This document shows positions 11,502 to 13,867 of a stretch of 13,867 nt of DNA, piece by piece (the stretch's first letter is position 1; every line of letters starts with the position of its first letter). Origin of the DNA: Nitrospirota bacterium (GTDB lineage: Bacteria; Nitrospirota; Thermodesulfovibrionia; Thermodesulfovibrionales; SM23-35); the NCBI GenBank assembly GCA_018262395.1, contig JAGSYM010000029.1, positions 1-13,867 of the forward strand, given 5' to 3'. The position numbers and the translations under genes were made by a program. Under the pieces are notes generated by a model, which worked only from the letters and a program-made list of their open reading frames with translations, was not told the origin of the DNA and ran no database searches.

Positions 11502-12467
11502 TCAAATACGAAGTCCGTACATCTTGATAAGCTTCAGGTCATCCTCAGGACTCCTGCCGAAGGTTGTCAGATAGTTGCCGGTAATCATGCCGTCGGCACC
11601 AGCAAGGAAGATCATTGAGTTGAATTCTCCAAGAACCTGCATTCTCCCGCCGCATATCCTGATCTCTTTTCGGGGGAGGATCAGACGGTAAAGGCTGACA
11701 ATCTTCAGCGCTTCAAAGGGGTGGAGGAGTTTATTCTTTCCTAAAGCAGTTCCCTTAATCGGAATCAGAAAATTGATCGGAACAGAATCTACGTTCAGTT
11801 TGCGCAGGGCAAATGCCATTTCAACTCTGTCCTGCCATGTTTCTCCAAGGCCAAAGATACCGCCGGAACACAGAGAGAGACCGACTGAATGGGCAGCATG
11901 GATTGTACGTATTTTATCAGCATACCCATGGGTGCTGCATATCTGCGGGAAATACTGAACAGATGTCTCTAAGTTATGGTGATATCGATCAAGCCCGGCC
12001 GCTTTCAGCACCGAAAGCTCGTCTTCGCAAAGCAAACCGAGACTTGCACAGGGAATAATGCCGAGATCTTTTATTGCAGTTATCACCTCAGCGATATCAA
12101 GAAGGTTTTTTCGCGAGATCTTTCGGCCGCTTGTTACAAGCGAGAATCTCTTAATTCCAAAACGTTTTGCTTCACGGGCTTTCTGGATAATGAGCTCTTT
12201 TTTCAGTAACGGATACGTGTCTATTTCAGCTTTGCTTTGTGAAGACTGTGCACAGAACGAGCAATTCTCAGAGCAGGACCCTGATTTCGCATTCACAATT
12301 GAGCATAAGTTGGCAATATCTCCCCTGAAATGTGACCGTATCTTGTCTGCTAATGCAAAGAGATTAAAGAGATTTGAACCGGAGATTCCTGTAATGGAGG
12401 CAGCCTCTTCTTTGGTTATCGCGGAGCCTTTGAGAATGAGCTCCTCGAGGTGTTTAATGCGGACCAC
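11502..12467 (-). CDS. bioB: Biotin synthase (radical SAM)
   Basis: A 321-residue protein with C65-x3-C69-x2-C72 (SGSCSENCSFCAQSS), the BioB radical SAM motif. It continues with HHNLETS, GLSLCSGGIFGLGE, DSVPINFLIPIKGT and EIRICGGR. It inserts sulfur into dethiobiotin using two S-adenosylmethionine molecules and an auxiliary iron-sulfur cluster. By comparison with E. coli, C140 and C200 match auxiliary ligands C128 and C188, and R270 matches R260. S109 stands where C97 is expected, and C272 replaces the Ser/Ala of R-I-x-GGR. This suggests a non-standard auxiliary cluster (inference). The start is GTG at 12467-12465 within the end of the upstream gene (14-nt overlap), with GGTGGG just upstream. 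bioA, bioD and bioF are not in view. Confidence 0.93.
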   Translation of the reverse strand: MVRIKHLEELILKGSAITKEEAASITGISGSNLFNLFALADKIRSHFRGDIANLCSIVNAKSGSCSENCSFCAQSSQSKAEIDTYPLLKKELIIQKAREAKRFGIKRFSLVTSGRKISRKNLLDIAEVITAIKDLGIIPCASLGLLCEDELSVLKAAGLDRYHHNLETSVQYFPQICSTHGYADKIRTIHAAHSVGLSLCSGGIFGLGETWQDRVEMAFALRKLNVDSVPINFLIPIKGTALGKNKLLHPFEALKIVSLYRLILPRKEIRICGGRMQVLGEFNSMIFLAGADGMITGNYLTTFGRSPEDDLKLIKMYGLRI

Positions 12468-13014
12468 CTAACCCACCATCCCCCCCGGGATGAAATTTTA
12501 GCGATTTGAGTGACGGTATGAGCGTTATGGTTACCTTAATCTTGCCGTCTTTTTTGGGCCAGTAATATATATCCAGAACATCGCTGGTACCGTAGATGAA
12601 AGGGAGATAGAGGGGCTTAAGCTCGAAACCGATAGCATTTCCTTCAGGATCGATAATTTTGATTAATTGGGTTCTCCAGAAGGAAGGATGAAATGAGACA
12701 AATTTCTCCGCTGCATTTAAAGCCTCTTCTGCCGATAATCCTTTTTTTATAACGTAATCAAAATCAGGTGCAAATGGTTCAAGCGTAAACTTGTCGCCCT
12801 CATTGTCGAGCAATGCAACAGTCTCCAGATCGTCGGCATGTGCACCCCCATAGAGGATTACCGAAAAAATTCCTTTTATTTCAGCGGCATTGGCAAGCTC
12901 GGTCTTCAAAGGTTTTACTCCGCCATAAGCATCAAATGTGCTCAGATGAAAACTTATCAATGATAAAAAACATAGCATCATTGTGAAGGAGAAAAAATTT
13001 TGGAGCAGTTTCAT
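12454..13014 (-). CDS. Exported protein of unknown function, coupled to bioB
   Basis: I do not recognise this family. It has 186 residues. The N-terminus (MKLLQNFFSFTMMLCFLSLISF) is a typical signal peptide, probably cleaved near residues 28-31 (FDAYGG), so the mature protein should be in the periplasm or outside. The body has alternating strands and one amphipathic helix (LSAEEALNAAEKFVSFHP), an acidic ADDLETVALLDNEGD stretch, and an aromatic segment (YLPFIYGTSDVLDIYYW) followed by KKDGKIKVTITLIP. The tail is glycine-rich (PGGDGGLGGPH) and overlaps the bioB start by 14 nt, so the two are probably cotranscribed and coupled. A weak ribosome binding site (AAGAAAG) precedes the ATG. Nothing in it suggests a biotin enzyme or transporter. 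Confidence 0.7.
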   Translation of the reverse strand: MKLLQNFFSFTMMLCFLSLISFHLSTFDAYGGVKPLKTELANAAEIKGIFSVILYGGAHADDLETVALLDNEGDKFTLEPFAPDFDYVIKKGLSAEEALNAAEKFVSFHPSFWRTQLIKIIDPEGNAIGFELKPLYLPFIYGTSDVLDIYYWPKKDGKIKVTITLIPSLKSLKFHPGGDGGLGGPH

Positions 13015-13038
13015 GATACCATTCTTTCTTTTATCTTA

Positions 13039-13068
13039 AAAATACCACCTCAACACCGTATTTGTAAA
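13039..13068 (-). promoter_or_regulatory. Candidate promoter for the exported protein-bioB pair
   Basis: On the minus strand TTTACA (13068-13063) and TATTTT (13044-13039) are 18 nt apart, placing the start of transcription near 13032, about 18 nt before the ATG. The -10 matches only 4 of 6 positions. Confidence 0.35.
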
Positions 13069-13081
13069 TCTCGTTGAGGTG
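13046..13081. repeat. 9-bp perfect inverted repeat spanning both divergent promoters (operator candidate)
   Basis: CACCTCAAC (13046-13054) and GTTGAGGTG (13073-13081) are separated by 18 nt. The left arm lies in the spacer of the minus-strand promoter and the right arm covers the -35 of the gph promoter. A dimeric regulator bound here could affect both transcripts. The arms do not match the BirA, BioR or BioQ operators I know. Confidence 0.45.
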
Positions 13082-13104
13082 TCAGTCAAAAGCTGTGATA
13101 TAAT
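13075..13104 (+). promoter_or_regulatory. Sigma70-type promoter for gph
   Basis: TTGAGG (13075-13080) and TATAAT (13099-13104) are separated by 18 nt. The -10 ends 5 nt before the gph ATG at 13110, so the first transcribed base should be at or within 1-2 nt of the A of the start codon. Confidence 0.6.
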
Positions 13105-13109
13105 TTTCT

Positions 13110-13766
13110 ATGTCAATTCAACTCCTGCTCTTCGATCTTGACGGAACGCTTGTTGATACCATCAAAGATATAACGAATTCCCTGAATTATGCACTGACTC
13201 CAATTGGTATCAGCAAACTGACTGTGGATGAAACAAAACAGTTTGTTGGAGAAGGCATCACGAAACTTATAGAGAAGGTGTTGGGAGAGGAAAAGAAGCA
13301 ATTCAGAGACGATGTGAAAAGGAAATTTCTTGGGTATTACAATGATCATCTCATAGACTATTCATCTGTGTATCCTTATGTGAAGGAAACCCTCGCGCGT
13401 CTTGTTAACTACAAGAAGGCCATTATATCTAATAAGAGGGAGCATCTTTCACGAGGGATTCTTCATGAGCTTGAACTCCTCGGATATTTCGATCTCATAG
13501 TCGGAAGCGATACTGCTCCTGGAAAAAAGCCTTCGGATGTTCCGGTTCGCTATGTGCTTCAAAAACTCAGGGCAAGTCCAGAGGAAGCTGTGATGATCGG
13601 GGACAGCAACTTTGATATTGATGCGGGCAGAGGAGCGGGGGTTACGACAGTTGCTGTTACCTATGGGTATCGGGATATACGGTATCTTTCAGAGGCTGAT
13701 TATGTTATAGACCGGTTCAACGAACTCCCTGCCGTCCTTGACATAATTTCTTCCAAACTCATATAA
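13110..13766 (+). CDS. gph: Phosphoglycolate phosphatase-like HAD hydrolase
   Basis: A 218-residue HAD-superfamily phosphatase. Motif I is LLLFDLDGTLVDT, with nucleophile D9 and acid/base D11. A helical C1 cap follows (about 20-85). Motif II is AIISNKRE, the conserved lysine lies in PGKKPSD, and motif IV is VMIGDSNFDIDAG with Mg2+-binding aspartates. The best assignment is Gph, which dephosphorylates 2-phosphoglycolate formed by DNA repair or by Rubisco, but related HAD enzymes (PpaX, other small phosphatases) cannot be excluded. There is no Shine-Dalgarno; the TATAAT box 5 nt before the ATG suggests a leaderless mRNA. The last codons also hold the promoter of the following tRNA gene. Confidence 0.85.
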   Translation: MSIQLLLFDLDGTLVDTIKDITNSLNYALTPIGISKLTVDETKQFVGEGITKLIEKVLGEEKKQFRDDVKRKFLGYYNDHLIDYSSVYPYVKETLARLVNYKKAIISNKREHLSRGILHELELLGYFDLIVGSDTAPGKKPSDVPVRYVLQKLRASPEEAVMIGDSNFDIDAGRGAGVTTVAVTYGYRDIRYLSEADYVIDRFNELPAVLDIISSKLI

Positions 13767-13767
13767 T
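13738..13767 (+). promoter_or_regulatory. Consensus sigma70 promoter for tRNA-Arg, inside the end of gph
   Basis: Perfect TTGACA (13738-13743) and perfect TATAAT (13762-13767), 18 nt apart, overlap the last codons and the TAA of gph. Transcription would begin near 13774, about 23 nt before the tRNA, a normal leader for a tRNA gene. Confidence 0.7.
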
Positions 13768-13796
13768 TCCAATTCAAACTTTTCTTGGTTTAACCC

Positions 13797-13867
<71 letters not shown>

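Noticed and set aside
12058..12471. 137-codon plus-strand frame over bioB
   Set aside because: It is antisense to bioB, contains no recognisable motif and has no ribosome binding site.

Overview
The window (about 13.9 kb, moderate GC) is a compact stretch of chromosomal housekeeping and metabolic genes from a diderm, probably anaerobic bacterium. A BamD-type lipoprotein implies an outer membrane. The iron-sulfur and radical-SAM content (GlcF-like subunit, three-cysteine LarE, an unusual BioB, a TIGR03960/DUF2344 fusion) and the dispersed GTCATTCC-type palindromes suggest Nitrospirota (Thermodesulfovibrio-like) or a former deltaproteobacterial group. That placement is inference; there is no rRNA or ribosomal protein to fix it. 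I see no CRISPR array, phage, transposase or biosynthetic cluster.

Layout. Positions 1-7781 lie on the minus strand. In transcription order they are: a radical SAM/DUF2344 fusion (5244-7781), ribonuclease G overlapping it by 19 nt, larE, a GlcF-like two-[4Fe-4S] CCG-domain subunit (2 nt after larE), then after a repeat-filled gap a small transaldolase, an FmdB-type zinc ribbon protein, and the first 32 codons of a DUF169-like protein running off the left edge. Positions 7897-11490 are on the plus strand: mscL with a clear sigma70 promoter, bamD, a precorrin-2 dehydrogenase/ferrochelatase, an OsmC/Ohr-family protein and a LysR regulator. Converging on these (11 nt gap) is a minus-strand pair, an exported protein of unknown function followed by bioB. 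A divergent intergenic region carrying a 9-bp inverted repeat separates that pair from gph, and a tRNA-Arg(UCU) is cut by the right edge. Its consensus promoter lies in the last codons of gph.

How the genes may work together. LarE plus a GlcF-type subunit suggests lactate or other 2-hydroxyacid metabolism with a nickel-pincer cofactor. The siroheme enzyme, OsmC protein and LysR regulator may form a loose sulfur/selenium-related group. The rest is general maintenance: RNA processing, outer-membrane assembly, osmotic safety valve, biotin synthesis, 2-phosphoglycolate salvage.

Most interesting signals: (i) the OsmC-family gene appears to start at AUA behind a perfect Shine-Dalgarno; (ii) bamD, lysR and gph each have a -10 box 5-8 nt before the ATG and no Shine-Dalgarno, suggesting leaderless mRNAs; (iii) a 44-bp double palindrome is read in frame inside the radical SAM gene; (iv) BioB lacks the usual fourth conserved cysteine and has an extra one in the RI-C-GGR motif; (v) LarE has the three-cysteine pattern of the cluster-dependent subclass. 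I found no clearly new multi-gene system.
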